64,000 bases of DNA from Prostheceraeus crozeri (GCA_907163375.1 CAJQUW010012922.1:1-64000); one strand, 5' to 3'; counted from the first letter of the stretch, positions 1 through 12,353 are shown. The notes: generated from the letters alone by a model not told the origin. A program made the numbers and translations.

Positions 1-949
1 CTCAAATCACTTTCCTCTCATGGCCACATCGTACCCCATCTTTTTCTTTTAAATGCTTTTTTCTTCCATGTTTCGCTATCCTCTTGGCAAATCTATGCCC
101 ACTTAAACTTACACTTGCACGAACCAACATCTTAGAGCGTTATTCGGTTTTGTCATGATACAATTCTGTAAAGATTAGAGATAAATTTTTTGATCAGCAA
201 GTGTTTATAGGATTACTACATTGCTAGATATGCATTGAAAGGACATAAGTCACCAAAAACTTTTGATAGCAAAGTTCAGCAACCGTTTGGGTGTTAAGCT
301 CTTTGGAATCCGATTACAGCGCAATTACACCATGAGGGGATCATTATCCCTGCTCACAAGGCCTCGACCCACAAGATCCCAAACCTCGATCGGACCAGAG
401 CGTGCGTCATATCACTGTGATGTGTATCCGGGCCCCAGTTTTGGAACCAAATTGAAAAACCGGTGGAGTTATTTTTACAAGAGGGTCAACGACCCAAGTA
501 CAAGAGGACTCAATAAAAAAACGACTGCTTCTTGTTATTCAAAAACTTTAATTATTATCATTAAATATGAATTTAAATTTTTCAGGTCTATTTTAAAGCA
601 CTACTCATAAAACGTTTGTACTAAGTAGTCTGTCACCTTCAGCATAAGCAAACGCTGTCGAATGTTTTTTTGAATCAAGTCTAAAGGCACTTGTAGAAGC
701 AAAGTCTGTTATAGCCGTTTGGATAGAATTTGGCCTACTATCAATCAAAGGGTCAGTCAATGCAATAACTGACTAAACCTATGAAGTACTGACACCCTTA
801 GCTGATATCAGCAATGTGGAAAGTCAGAAGAGTCCGATATCGGAACCACAAGATGAAACGACTTACCTGTAGTCAGTTTTCTCAACTTAGTGAAATTCCT
901 CTCCCGATCCCGTTCTTATATACCCTGTGAATATGCAATCGATAAGAGG
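1..949. other. Unassigned AT-rich DNA
   Basis: No gene, RNA or repeat family is recognised here. An open frame of about 115 codons (263-610, plus strand, opening on TTG) has no recognisable motif and no clear splice sites. It may be chance. A G-run begins near 950 and leads into the next repeat block. Confidence 0.5.
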
Positions 950-2300
950 GGGGGGGAGGTCAGTGAAATTTGAAAATTTGTTGAATGAAAAATGTTTTTG
1001 GTGTACGGTCCCAGGTCGAAATTTCCACACTTTGGTAAAATTTTCAATAATTTTACCCATACAAAGTCACTCTGAAACTCTGACCACTTAGGATTTTTTT
1101 ATTCAGGTAGAGGAGAACGAGCTCCGACCTTAAAATCTTGTAACACGCTCTAACTTTTGAACGAAAGAAGACAGATATGACACACCAGAGCCGCGTTTGT
1201 GTTCAGTGAATTTGTCTCACTCTTAGCTTTCAAACGAGCTATGGCACGACAAAATCCGTCCACTGGAAGCCAAAATCGAAGCGAGCTGTCCAGAGGGGGG
1301 GGGACGTCAGCGAAAATTTTTTCTCTCCGATGGCGTTCAAATTCACCATACCGATGCAGAATTTAACGCTGAATCCGAATCTGGCCTCCGTTTTCTCATC
1401 CGATGCTTCGTTTGGGCGCTACACACCAAAACGTCCCAAATTCTAACTCTGTCGTTTTTTCGAAAAATGTTGAAAATTTTTCTCGCCGATTGACTTGAAA
1501 CTCATCATACAGATAGAGAATTTCACGCTGATTCCAAATCTGAAATCCGTTTTCCAATCCGATGCTTCGTTTTGAAGCTACAGCCCAAAACGTCCCAAAT
1601 TCTAACTCTGTCGTTTTTCGCCAATGTCCCAAAATCTTAAATGGCGTCTCACATCTAAACGAAGACAGATAGGAACAAGCCGATTCTTTCAGTGAATTTG
1701 TCTCACTCTTAGCTTTCAAACGAGCTATGGCACGACTAAATCCGTCCACTGGAAGCCAAAATCGAAGCGAGCTGTCCAGAGGGGGGGGACGTCAGCGAAA
1801 ATTTTTTCTCTCCGATGGCGTTCAAATTCACCATACCGATGCAGAATTTCACGCTGAATCCGAATCTGGCCACCGTTTTCTCATCCGATGCTTCGTTTGG
1901 GCGCTACACACCAAAACGTCCCAAATTCTAACTCTGTCGTTTTTTCGAAAAATGTTGAAAATTTTTTCTCTCCGATTGACTTGAAACTCACCCTACTGAT
2001 GCAGAATTTCACGCTGAATCCGAATCTGGCCTTCGTTTTCACACCCGAGCACTCCTTCCACTCGAAACAACCCATTTTACAACCCAACATTCAGCAGATT
2101 GCACGAAAAACATCACACAATATAGCCTCAAGACAAAACCTGGCGGTCGCCCAAGACCACCACGACACTCTGTCGTTCCAGAGGGGGGGGGGTAGAGGTC
2201 AGACCCGAAGCACCACGGCGGCCGACCACGACACTCTGACTCTTGCCGTTCCAGCGGGGGGGGGGCGCCGGTCGAGTGTTCGCCGTTTTCTTACTACTAA
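950..2300. repeat. Degenerate tandem repeats with poly-G tracts
   Basis: A block of about 285 bp at 1206-1490 recurs at about 1691-1975, and a partial third copy follows to about 2040. Shared landmarks are a stretch about AAACGAGCTATGGCACGAC, then a G-run, then a segment ending near TCGTTTTTTCGAAAAATG. Runs of eight or more G occur near 950, 1293, 1780, 2182 and 2257, several preceded by AGA and followed by a GTCAG-like motif. Open frames on both strands in this block simply follow the repeat and are not called as genes. Confidence 0.75.
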
Positions 2301-2590
2301 AGTCAATCGCATGCATGAAAATGAAAGACTACAACACTAGGTGTCATGCCACGCTCAATTACGCGTAATTACACATAACTCTAAACATCCGTGGCTATGC
2401 GTGACATTGCTGCAACATTTGTCGGCAGTCCTGATATATAGACATTGCGTCTCATGTGCTGCATGTATCAGAGGCTAAACAATGTTATAGGACCTTCAAT
2501 TTCATCATTAGGGAAGACAGAATTACATGCTCAGCGGTTCATCCGTGGTTCAAGCGACTACGTATATAAGACGACGCGTAAACTACAAAC

Positions 2591-5500
2591 AATGGTAGGC
2601 TACAAACATCAAAGTTACTCTTGTTGGAACTCTCCGAAGCACTGCCATCAAAAAGAACATCTTAACACATCAAAAACTATTTAGAAGTAGAAACATTTTT
2701 GTTAGGGAAAATTTGACCGAATCTCTAAGGAATTTGCAACGAGATGCAATTTTAAGTTTGTGTGGACTAGGGATGGTGCAGTGTTTCTGCGAAAAGACGA
2801 AAACTCCTCTTACATTCGTGTAAAATCTCGAGGTACATTAGATGATGTTTATGATAATTTGTAATAGGCACAATGCAGATATTTTATTGTGATAATGACC
2901 CGAAATTTGCTTGTCACTCTCATTTCCTGTCTGTCTAGAAGGTAAAACGAACAATGCAGGATAATCATAAACAAAACTATCACAGCATCTCGAGTACGCA
3001 GATTTAGATGTAGGTGACTTCGATGATCTTTTAAATCGAAATGATGACTCAATAACTTTAAAAACCTTACATATGAACATTCGATCTTTTTAAACCGAAA
3101 TTATCGGGAATTAGTTGTTTTCGTATCTTGTCTAAAATCGAAATTGGATTTATTGATTCTTTCAGAGATATGGAATTTCAATATAGAAATGTACAATAAT
3201 ATATTACCCGGATTTAAATTCTATTATCATCTATCTAGTCCATAATAAAAATGGAGGTGTCGCTATCTTCGTTAATATATCGACTGTTGAGGTAATAAAA
3301 TGTTGAAACTAAGAAGTTAAATAATTGCGATGACCTATGGCTACATTACAATACGAAAATACTCAAACGAAAACTGCATTATTTGTATATATCGCAGTCC
3401 ATCATTAGAGATACAACCTTTTACTGATAGTATGTCCCAAATCTTGGCGTAAAGTTAAGAAAACTTGAGAAGTTAATGATAGTTGGAGATCTCAATCTTA
3501 ATCGAAATAAACAGTCTGATAAATCTATTTGCAAATTTTACGATACAATTAACAGATTTTAATTTTTCACCACTGATTTCTACACCAACTAGGATAACGA
3601 AAGACTCTATGAATGTCATAGATCAAATGATAATCCATAATATAATTTTATACGATAAGAAAATTGATTCATTTGCTGGCAACGTTCGATCAGAACTGAC
3701 CGATCATTATAGCCAATATCTAATTTTGAAACATCTAAGTAATAGAAAACCAAAATTTTCCATTAACGAAGTCCCATGGTAAGATCATACACCAAAGAAA
3801 GAATAAAATTCTTTCACAGAAAAAATAGCAGACATTGATTTTGACACTCAGATATTTGACTTGCCATCTGAAAAATTCAAACATTTCCAAGAGAATATTA
3901 TATCGGTACACGATGAGATATTCCTCCTACAGAAATTGTCTCGGAAAATGTTTAAAGAGAAAGACTGGTTTACAGATGATTTAAGAAAATGTCATAGGAA
4001 AAAAATTAGACTTTTCAACAAATGGAAAAAATCTAAACTTGAAAAAGATGAACTAGACTATAAATCGTACGCAAAATATTTCAAATGTTTAGCGAGGACT
4101 GAGGAGAGAAAATATCATAACCGCAAATTCTCCTCCATTAAAAATGACACGAAAGAATTGTGGAAATCTATAATAATCTAAGAGGAAAATCCAAGGCCGA
4201 TAATTTCATCACAGAAATACAAACGGGTCATGGTGTGAAGTATGACTATAATGACATAGCTAATGAAATTAAATGATCATTTTGTAAACATTACAGAAAC
4301 TCTAGGTAATAGTAATAAAACTAAAACTAACTACGAACACTATCTTGATATGTATCCGAATTCATTCAGGTTTCAGAATTTCACAACGATAGAATTAACT
4401 GATACAATAACCACAATGAACAATAACCGATCGACACATGACAGAGTACCATTAAAAATCTTCAAACATTGTCCACTGCAAGTATTTTCCTATCTAACAA
4501 AATTATACAATGAATCAGTTAATAGTGGAATATACCCCGATAGCCTGAAGGAATCAACCATTATACCATTGTTTAAAAAAGGCGATAAAAGCAATCCGTC
4601 TAACTATAGACCAATATGTCTGCTAAGCTACTTAACAAAAATCTTTGAAAAACTGATCCATAAAAGAATGTTATGCTATCTGGAAAAAAATAAGGCCCTC
4701 TATGAAAATCAATTTGGATTTCGCAAATGTCATTCAACAAATCTAGCAGTTTTAAAATTAACTGACAAAATAAATCAAGCCAAGGCTAATAATCTATTTA
4801 CTACTGCTGTAAATCTAGATATAGCCAAGGCCTTCGATGCCGTAGACTTAGACATATTATTAAATAAATTGCATAGGATAGGATTTTCGTGGCTTCATGC
4901 ACGAATGGTTCACAACATACCTGAAAAACAGGCCGCATACAGTTCTCGTAAATAATGTTAGGTCAAGTAAGCTCACGATTAAAAATGGAGTACCTCAAGG
5001 CTCAGCGCTAGGTCCGCTGTTGTTTTTAATTTATATTAATGATATCAAAAATGTTAGCACTAATGAGAGCTAAACCTTTCGCTGACGACACAAATCTAAT
5101 CGTAAGTGACAAATCCCTCAATGGAGTTATAGAGAAAACTCAAAATTCCTTAGAAAATATACAAACATGGATGGAATGTAATAAGCTTACTCTACATCTA
5201 GGAAAATGTGAATTTATACTTATTCCACCAAGAATCCACAAAGAAAAATCGAAAGCAGTAGATATCAGTTTGAAAAACACTAAAACTAAGCCAAGTTGAA
5301 AGGACAAGATTCCTTGGTGTTAATTTTGATCAAGATTTACGATTTGATGACCATGTGTTTTCGGTAATCAAGAGGTTAAAAAAATTCATACCTATGTTTT
5401 ACAGACTAAGAGATTTCATGCCGCAAAATACGCTCTGTATGTTGCACGAGCAACTTTGCATCCCATTGATAAAATACTGTTTGATAGCATACGGTAGTGG

Positions 5501-6316
5501 AAAGAAAGAACCGCTGAATAAATTACAAAGAATGCATAAAATATTGATTAAAATAATATATCGTAAAGAAAAACAATCTCTGAATCTATATTTCTACAAA
5601 CGTGAACTATATATGAACGTAGATACAATGTACAACGTATGAATTACTAGTTCTTGCTTACAAGATGAAATATATGAATGAATCACTACCACAATTTTTT
5701 CAAAATTATGTTAATACATCGATAAGACGCAATAACAACTTCCAGCTTCCCTATTATAGAACTTCTTTGGGACAAAACAATTATAAATACAAGATAACCC
5801 TTTTTGTGGGAACGCACTTCCTAACCATATTAAAAACACTAATAATTTAAAATCTTTTAAAAATGTTTAAAGTCTTATCTGATTGATACTATGATCACTT
5901 TTTGACAATCATGTCAGTAAATTGCAGAGTGAAAATCAATCAAAATTTTGTAATATTGTAATCATGTTTTGTAAACAAGTTTGTAAATGTCTTCTTTGAC
6001 GACTATGTAAATATTGCACATGTATAACGTAATATCTCTTTTGTGAATATGACTTTATCTGATTGACTGACTCCTATCGCATACAATCACACTAATACAT
6101 GATATTACCATACATCATACTATCACTATAGTGTACTCGTATAGTGATCCGCTCAAATGGCTATAGGGCCAGGTTTATACCCTTATGATGGGTCCTCTGG
6201 TCCTTTTCCCTTTCTTTTCAAGTGTAAATTTGTGTAAATGTAAACTTGACACCCTCCTGTATATATTCATGTTGTGATTGATGAAATGGGAATAAATCTA
6301 TTTTCTATTCTATTCT
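2591..6316 (+). mobile_element. Non-LTR retrotransposon (LINE), 5'-truncated and decayed
   Basis: The insert of about 3.7 kb lies inside the MITE above. Near 2746-2850 it carries what looks like the end of ORF1 (reading FVWTRDGAVFLRKDENSS), then an endonuclease and a reverse transcriptase, then a 3' UTR ending in repeated CTATT units at about 6300-6316. The short ORF1 remnant indicates 5' truncation, usual for target-primed insertion. The type resembles Jockey/CR1-group LINEs with an apurinic-type endonuclease, but the clade is not firmly assigned. Many frame breaks indicate an old copy. Confidence 0.85.
2990..5850 (+). pseudogene. LINE ORF2: endonuclease plus reverse transcriptase, decayed
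   Basis: The endonuclease part starts near 3067 with HMNIRSLF, which is a typical start of this domain. It includes a VGDLNLN-like motif near 3483 and a TRITKDSMNVIDQMI segment near 3590. A linker open from 3861 to 4181 follows. Reverse transcriptase runs from about 4263, with PLFKKGDKSNPSNYRPI near 4570, QFGFRK near 4710, the DIAKAFDAVD motif near 4820, GVPQGSALGPLLFLIYINDI near 4990-5045 and the FADD catalytic box near 5080. The C-terminal tail continues in pieces to about 5850. The reading frame changes several times, including between the PQGSALGP and FADD motifs, so this copy cannot make a full protein. Confidence 0.85.
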
Positions 6317-6718
6317 AATCGGCATCGCGTATTCATAAACTTTCCCGATGTTTTGACAGCATCAGATCACGTGATTTCTGACTCTTAGTGCGGCGCGAAT
6401 GTATGCCCGTAGAAGTATAAGCTGCCCTCAACCACGGATGTTTGGGGGGTATACTCCGTAATTACCAGTACGTGTGAATTACGTGTGGCAATGTCATCTA
6501 GTGAAGCACTAGAAAGAAGAGAAATTCTGTTAATTAGTGTGTGTATTTCCTTTCGTGATTCCTCACGACCATCATGCTACTAAAAATATTTGTAGAAGTA
6601 GTCAAAATACGCAATATCACGCCAGATAATTCAACTGTCACTTAACTGACACTTAAGTGACACGAGGCTAGTCAATGGTCAGACAAATGACTGTACATTA
6701 ACCGTTCGTTTACGTTGT

Positions 6719-6912
6719 GGGGTAGAATTCTACCGCAGCCGTTTTCAGACAAGCGTAATTTTTTTATTACGTACATTTGATCATTGATACTCTATGACTT
6801 TTTTGTTAGATAGGGTCCCTTTTAGAGCTACATTCTTGATTAGAAATATATTGTACTTCATCGGATATTTCAAGAATCACAGTTACTATGTTCTGGGGTA
6901 GAATTCTACCCC
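6719..6912. repeat. Left subterminal palindromes of the piggyBac element
   Basis: A 16-bp version, GGGGTAGAATTCTACC, lies at 6719-6734 and a perfect 18-bp palindrome, GGGGTAGAATTCTACCCC, at 6895-6912. Recurrence at the other end of the element suggests transposase-binding sites, which is inference. Confidence 0.7.
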
Positions 6913-7585
6913 TACAATTATTTGTCAAAAATATCATTGATCTGTTGCTGAAAAAACTTTGTTTCATTGTACTTCTGTTTTTCTATTTCGATTATCGAAA
7001 ACATTCGATTTGATTTCGAAATCATTTGATTTATCCTAATTTCTTTCATCTTTTTCACAGGAAATACCTAATACAATGGTAAGTATAGGCCTACACGTCA
7101 CAGGCTTTATATACAGGGTTTACGATCAACTTCCACATAACTAGGCGATCATGATATCATTGTAGGCGTGCCAAACCTCTTTACTTATATCAATCACGTG
7201 ATTTTTACAGAATTGAATCCACTCCGTATCTGATTGCCAGACGAGATTTGACCTTCTATTTATTTTAGGCAGTTTGTCCTTGACAAAGTTTTGTCGAATG
7301 AAGGCCTATGCTATTGTACATTCAGATCTCTGAGAATCCTTCAATAGTCATGCACTGCAGCTACCGATAGTCGAAGTGGACTGAAAATTCTGAAATTGCT
7401 TCTCAAGGTCGTCGTCCCAGACGAATATGTGTAATATATTTCTCGGCCTGGTTTCTCAACTGGCTTGCATCCTGCATCTAGAACGGAAGCTTTTCTTGTA
7501 ATGATGCATGATTTTATAGATACAGCAGTAATTTACACGAAACACAAGCTTGCGTAGATTTGCACGAAACGGAAAGTGGTGACGC

Positions 7586-10256
7586 ACAGATAAAGCCAAA
7601 ATTCTGGCATTCATAGGACTTCATTTGCTAGCAGGAGTTTTCAAGGCTCATCACCGTGACTTACGTGAATTGTGGGACACATCGAGACGGACATATTTGC
7701 TTCAGGGCAACCATGAGTTGTGAGCGATTTCTTCAACTCAAGAAAGCTTTGCGTTTTGATGATAGCAGACGCCGTGATACTACCGACAGATTGAGTCCAG
7801 TTCGCAGTGTTGTCGAAACTTTCAATGCAACTCTGAAGTCAGTGTACACTCCAGGACCGTTCCTGTGTGTTGACGAGATGTTAGTTGAGTTCCACGGTCG
7901 AGTCTAGTTTCGGCAGTATATTCCATCCAAGCCAGGAAAATTTGGCATCAAGATTTTTTGGTGTGTTGACTCGGAGACAACAATTCCACTGAAATGCATT
8001 GTTTACATCGGTAAAGGGACACTGAGCGAGCAAGAATCTAGACCATCAGCTCATGTCATTGTCATGGGCTTGGTTGAAGATTATTTGGATCGAGGAAGAA
8101 ATGTGACTGCCGATAATTTCTTCAATAGCGAAGGTCTAGTGCAGGAGTTATTAGATCACAACACAACGTTTGGTAGGCCTACTGTGAGACAAAACAACTG
8201 AGTACTTCCTGCCAGATCCAAATGCTTGTCAGAACGTGTCAAGGGAGACACCCGTCACTACTACACCCCGACATGACTCTCTGCTCATTTTGGGACAAGC
8301 AAAGGCGTCCAGTTTTGCTGCTGTCATCCATGCACATCGGACCTCAAACGAACAACACTCGGGAAGATGGAAAGCCTGATATAGTGAAGACCTATAACGA
8401 AACAAAAGGAGGTGTCGACAATCTGGACAAGCTTGTACGCACATACAGGTCAAAGAGGAAGTGCAGGAGGTGGCCATATGCAGTTGCCATGAACTTGGTT
8501 GACGTTAGTGTTATCTGCGCTCATAAAATGATGACAAGTCAGTCCAATTCAATGAATTCAAAAAGGAGCTGGCATATGAATTATGTCGACCCCTTATGCA
8601 AAGGCGTATTGAAAACCCGCGACTACGTCTTGACATCAGGGAGTGCTTGTCGAAATTTGGAATTCGGGAAGTAACCACTCTTATCGCACAGCGAACGATA
8701 ACAAGAGCTCCCATGCGACAACCAACTAGTGGATTGGTTATCGCACGGCGAGCTTTTTTCGTTGCTTATTGCACTCCTCCAAATCATGGCTGTATGCAAT
8801 GTGTGAATGCCATTGTGTAGGAATGGAATGAATCGCAGTGTTTACATCATCAACACGAGTTGAAAGTGAAGTCTGTTTGCGGGTGAGAATACAAATGTAT
8901 GAAGTCAAGTCTTGGTCATGTCACAAAAACACAGTAAACAAAACATGGATCGGGCGCTTAAGATTTTGTGGTAATTAATGTGATTTCTTTTAGTTTGCTC
9001 TCTATAGTCGGGATAAAGTTGTTTCTGATGTTTCAATTGTAATCAGCACAAGAAGATGTAAAGATTTCAAGATTCTAATTGATGCAAATCGCGAATATCA
9101 ACCAATGAGTATATGCAAAGAAACGAAGAGCACATATAATCGAGAAAGCAGCACAAAGCAAATTTTTAAACATGAAGTAAGGAAGGATGAAGTTCTGGGA
9201 GTGATGAAAACCATAACACATATAAAATTACACATAAATAAGCGAAAAGATAGATAACTGACACCAAAGGAAACGTATGGACTTTATCGCTCCTAGAAAA
9301 TTGATCACATAGTGAAGTGGAAGAAATTATCGATGTTGTGGAAAGAAAGCGGTCAGCCCAAATGTAGTGATAAAATGGAGCGAAAACATAGAACATGCAC
9401 ACTTGTGTCAAAATTTCTAACTGCTTGCGTCTCACAATCTTTAAATTTCTTAGACTCCAGACTATTAATCATGAAGTGTAGAGATAATGGAAAAGCAAGG
9501 AAACTAGACACTTTAATGAAAATCTAAAAGTATTTGATTCTAATCATCTTCTCTCAATTCTCGGACTGCAGACTCCCAATTAATTATCACATGTCGCTGT
9601 CACTCATATTAGAAAAATAATTACTCCGGGTTTCTGTTCCACAGCGGTATGACGCGTGCTCCTCATAACACGTTCCATAAAACATTCCTAAAATCACCCT
9701 TAGAAATTGCAATAAAATCGAAGTGATTTAAACGAACAATCAATGACGTTTTATGTTTGACCTCATATGGAGATCATCTAAAATAAAAGCAAGGCACTAA
9801 GAGACAACTCAGTGAAATTCTGACTACATATTTAACTTCTCATCTTCTCTTGAATCTCTTCGTGTCTCTGTCAACTACACGAGAGAAATGTCCAGTTCGT
9901 GTTTCAATGCCAGAGTGGTCTGAAGCGTGCTGCACGTGTGCTACACATGTGCTCACACATGGCTCACACAAGAAAAAGGGAAGATTTGTGTGACACCGTG
10001 CACAGAAAGCAGTGCCGATAAGTTAGTTATCGCACTGGAAGCCAGTCTCGCGCTACGCGCTCGACTGTTGCTCCCAGTGCAATAACTATTACCTACAACA
10101 TGCATTGCGAAGGCAAGCAAACCTGGACGATGCCAAGTTTGCCCTCGATCTGATGACAGCAAAACAAGACCATTATGTTTGCAATGCCACAGATTCATCT
10201 GCGCACGGCATCAAATTGTGATCTGTGAAAACTGTAGCCATACAGGCATTCGTTAG
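7586..10256 (+). pseudogene. piggyBac transposase, broken
   Basis: Coding pieces are clear. They start with FIGLHLLAGVFKAHHRDLRE (about 7600-7660), then after a frame change MSCERFLQLKKALRFDD and TPGPFLCVDEMLVEFHGR (about 7710-7905), then QYIPSKPGKFGIK, TADNFFNSEGL (about 8107) and YNETKGGVDNLDKLV (about 8393-8435). The three catalytic aspartates of the family are all visible: VDEM, ADNFF and GGVDNLD. A cysteine-rich C-terminal domain lies at 10101-10256 (GRCQVC, LCLQCHRFICARH, CENC), separated from the core by over 1 kb. There are at least two frame changes and an in-frame stop near 7905, so it is inactive. Confidence 0.88.
10020..10094 (+). repeat. 75-nt hairpin element, copy A
   Basis: Starts AAGTTAGTTATCGCAC and ends AATAACTATTACCT. 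The two halves fold on each other, with CTCGCGC and GCGCTCG closing a TAC loop. Copies B (37692-37766) and C (51966-52040, opposite strand) have the same length and outer arms. It sits a few bases before the cysteine-rich coding piece of the piggyBac transposase. It could be a tiny foldback transposon or a structured RNA; the sequence does not decide. Confidence 0.75.
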
Positions 10257-10743
10257 TGGTATATTTTGTTACATTTGTTGTTACATACAAGTAGAGCACA
10301 GACCATTAGTCATTTGTGCCAGTGATCTTCATTTGTAATTCAATCCAGATTGTCTGAAAGACTCAACTTAATTAATTTTTACGTCCCTCTACTCTACATG
10401 TACGCTACACGATTATGCAGATTAAGATTTCGAAACTTTTGCATGATTTACAGGAGCCAGTATGATGGAAGTAAACATCAAGAAATAAAAGAACTCGTTC
10501 TAATTGATAGGAATTGGCGGTTTATAAAATGAAGTCATATACCTACAAAATACATGCTCATGACTATTACAAGATGCCCCCTTGTCTACGTAGGCCCCAA
10601 TTTATCAATTATGAAGAGATAGAATCAAAACTAGAGTCTCAGCAGGGCAAATCATATGCCTATAGGTGCCAATTATATCTTTGCAAGAGATGTATAAGAT
10701 CTAACTTACAGAAAAATTACGGCAATAATTCTACAATGTCTTT

Positions 10744-10761
10744 GGGGTAGAATTCTACCCC
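10744..10761. repeat. Right subterminal palindrome of the piggyBac element
   Basis: Perfect 18-bp palindrome identical to that at 6895-6912, about 43 bp inside the right end of the element. Confidence 0.75.
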
Positions 10762-10884
10762 ACAACGCAAACTAGCTAGTATTTTTGAGAACACGCACGA
10801 ACGGTTAACTGACACCGGTCAACTAGTGAAATTTCCAATTTTTTAAAAAATATTGTGAAATAGGCCTACTTCCATTTAAGTTGG

Positions 10885-11000
10885 TCAATCTTGGGTCTAA
10901 TCTTGGGGGTATATCCAAGATTAGACCCAAGATTAATCTTAGTCTTGGGTCTTGGGGTTTACCCCAAGATTGAATTTTGCCCAAGATTAGACCCAACCTT
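10885..11000. repeat. Nested palindromes of TCTTGGGTCTAA units
   Basis: A near-perfect inverted repeat with arms of about 20 bp (reading ATCTTGGGTCTAATCTTGG) closes around a GTATAT centre at about 10887-10934. A second, less regular palindrome follows, and a further inverse copy ends near 10996. The core CTTGGG/CCCAAG occurs many times in this 115-bp stretch. Role unknown. Confidence 0.75.
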
Positions 11001-12263
11001 GTGTAGAGAATATGAAAATGAGCGTAACTGTAATTTACGTCATTTTCTTATATGAAAATAGTATGTAGTAACACACATGCAGTTAAATAATAATTTTCTC
11101 ATGTAAATAATAGGCCTACAAGAGATCATTTCGGTGTATGCAAACAGATTTAGAGGAACTACATACGTCAGCATTTTTCTTGAAATCTATTCAACTCGAG
11201 AAACCCTCGTACCTCATCTCTCCTACTACTGACATGAGCTAGTTTCAAGGAACACGTGTTATTGACTTTTAGAAATACCCAATTAACGAAGCATGTTTAT
11301 ATTTACGGTTTCTTTAGATAAATTTCTAAATAGTCACTTAATTAAAAGCTTATAATGAGTTTTCTGGATTTTCAATATGTATTCAAACAGATGAAAATAA
11401 TCAGATTATCAAATTAATTGTGCCCCAAGTTCAATGTATTCACAATAAAGCTTATTCAGATCGATTGTATTAAAAGAATGATCTCATACTGTCGGGACTC
11501 GGGCGCATCAAACTGAAAAGTTGAATCTGCTGAGAACTCGCTAATGAGCCAACATGGACGCTTACTACTCATTGTTGTTTAGTTTACTTAAATTATAAAA
11601 TGTTTCCAATTTAACTTAACGTAGCCTGAATTTAAGCTTCTGGAGTTTAGCGAAATCTGACAATATCCAATACATGTAATTGAACATTTTCACCGGTTTT
11701 TCACTTTTCGGAGCAGGGATTTCCCAACTGTTCGTCTGTTTTTGGAAACCGATCGCTGAATTGCATTGTGCAAAAGTCAGAGCCATTCAGAAGCTATTGT
11801 TCAGCTGTTGTTCTCATCAAGAAATCGCGATCAATTTATATAACTAATCACAATGTGGTACAGATCAATCGTCTCAAAATTCGAAGAAATGCCGAAAGTA
11901 TCTTTGTTTTTCATTGCACAAAACAATTCGTCAATTTTGTCCTGTAAGTGATCGTTGATGTCAAAATTTGTATTCATTCGCTAAGTGTCACCGCTCAACC
12001 GCTCGCTCGCTCAGCGGCAAAAGTCAGTTTTTCCCGCTCCGCTCGCTCAGTCGCTCATGGAAAATCCGAAAAAGTGCCGCTCGCTCCCTCGAAAACACTG
12101 ATTGCGACACTTAATATACCCTAGCTTTTATGCCGTTCACCCTAGTTGAACATCGTCAAAACGTCCATTTTCGTCATATATCATCGGAGTGAAAATTTTC
12201 TTTTTTCAGGCAGTGCCATTTAGACCTATTTTTGATTTTATCCTATCTATTTCCACTTTGCAG
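11001..12263. other. Unassigned AT-rich DNA
   Basis: No gene is recognised. A short run of CGCTC repeats lies at about 11995-12085. The segment leads to the splice acceptor at 12263. Confidence 0.5.
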
Positions 12264-12353
12264 GTGTCCAACAGTGGAGATGAAGACAGTGGAACAGAAG
12301 CGGCTGATAGTGACACAGAATCTTTGTGGAGTTCCTCTGAAGCTGAAGACTGA
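12264..12353 (+). CDS. Possible last coding exon, acidic C-terminus
   Basis: A pyrimidine-rich stretch and TTTGCAG end at 12263. The following 29 codons are open to TGA at 12351-12353 and encode a very acidic Ser/Asp/Glu tail (beginning VSNSGDEDSGTEAADSD, ending SSEAED). It looks like the last exon of an unidentified plus-strand gene whose upstream exons are not visible here; piggyBac and LINE insertions occupy the region to the left. The only support is an acceptor, a biased composition and a stop, so it may be chance. Confidence 0.35.
   Translation: MSNSGDEDSGTEAADSDTESLWSSSEAED

Larger units (their letters stand above)
2340..6498. mobile_element. TA-flanked inverted-repeat element (MITE), split by a LINE
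   Basis: The outer parts (2340-2590 and about 6317-6498) match the uninterrupted copy at 20857-21300. The element begins GGTGTCATGCCACG and ends in the inverse, with TA on both sides (2338-2339 and 6499-6500). The terminal inverted repeats are about 60 bp with mismatches. No transposase lies in the element's own sequence, so it is non-autonomous. TA target use fits the Tc1/mariner/pogo group, but the family is not named. The intact sister copy acts as an empty site that shows where the LINE entered. Confidence 0.85.
6702..10804 (+). mobile_element. piggyBac-superfamily DNA transposon, decayed
   Basis: TTAA lies at both ends (6698-6701 and 10805-10808), the known piggyBac target. The element begins CCGTTCGTTTACG and ends ACGCACGAACGG, so the ends are inverted. 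Copies of an 18-bp palindrome, GGGGTAGAATTCTACCCC, lie just inside both ends. The right end has about 26 bp between the tip and the palindrome-containing block that the left end lacks, so the ends are asymmetric. The internal transposase is broken. Length is about 4.1 kb, long for the family, partly because non-coding DNA and a 75-nt hairpin lie between its coding parts. Confidence 0.9.

Noticed and set aside
1396-2340. Several open frames on both strands over the G-run repeats
   Set aside because: They share sequence because the DNA repeats; composition and homopolymers explain them and no domain is recognised.
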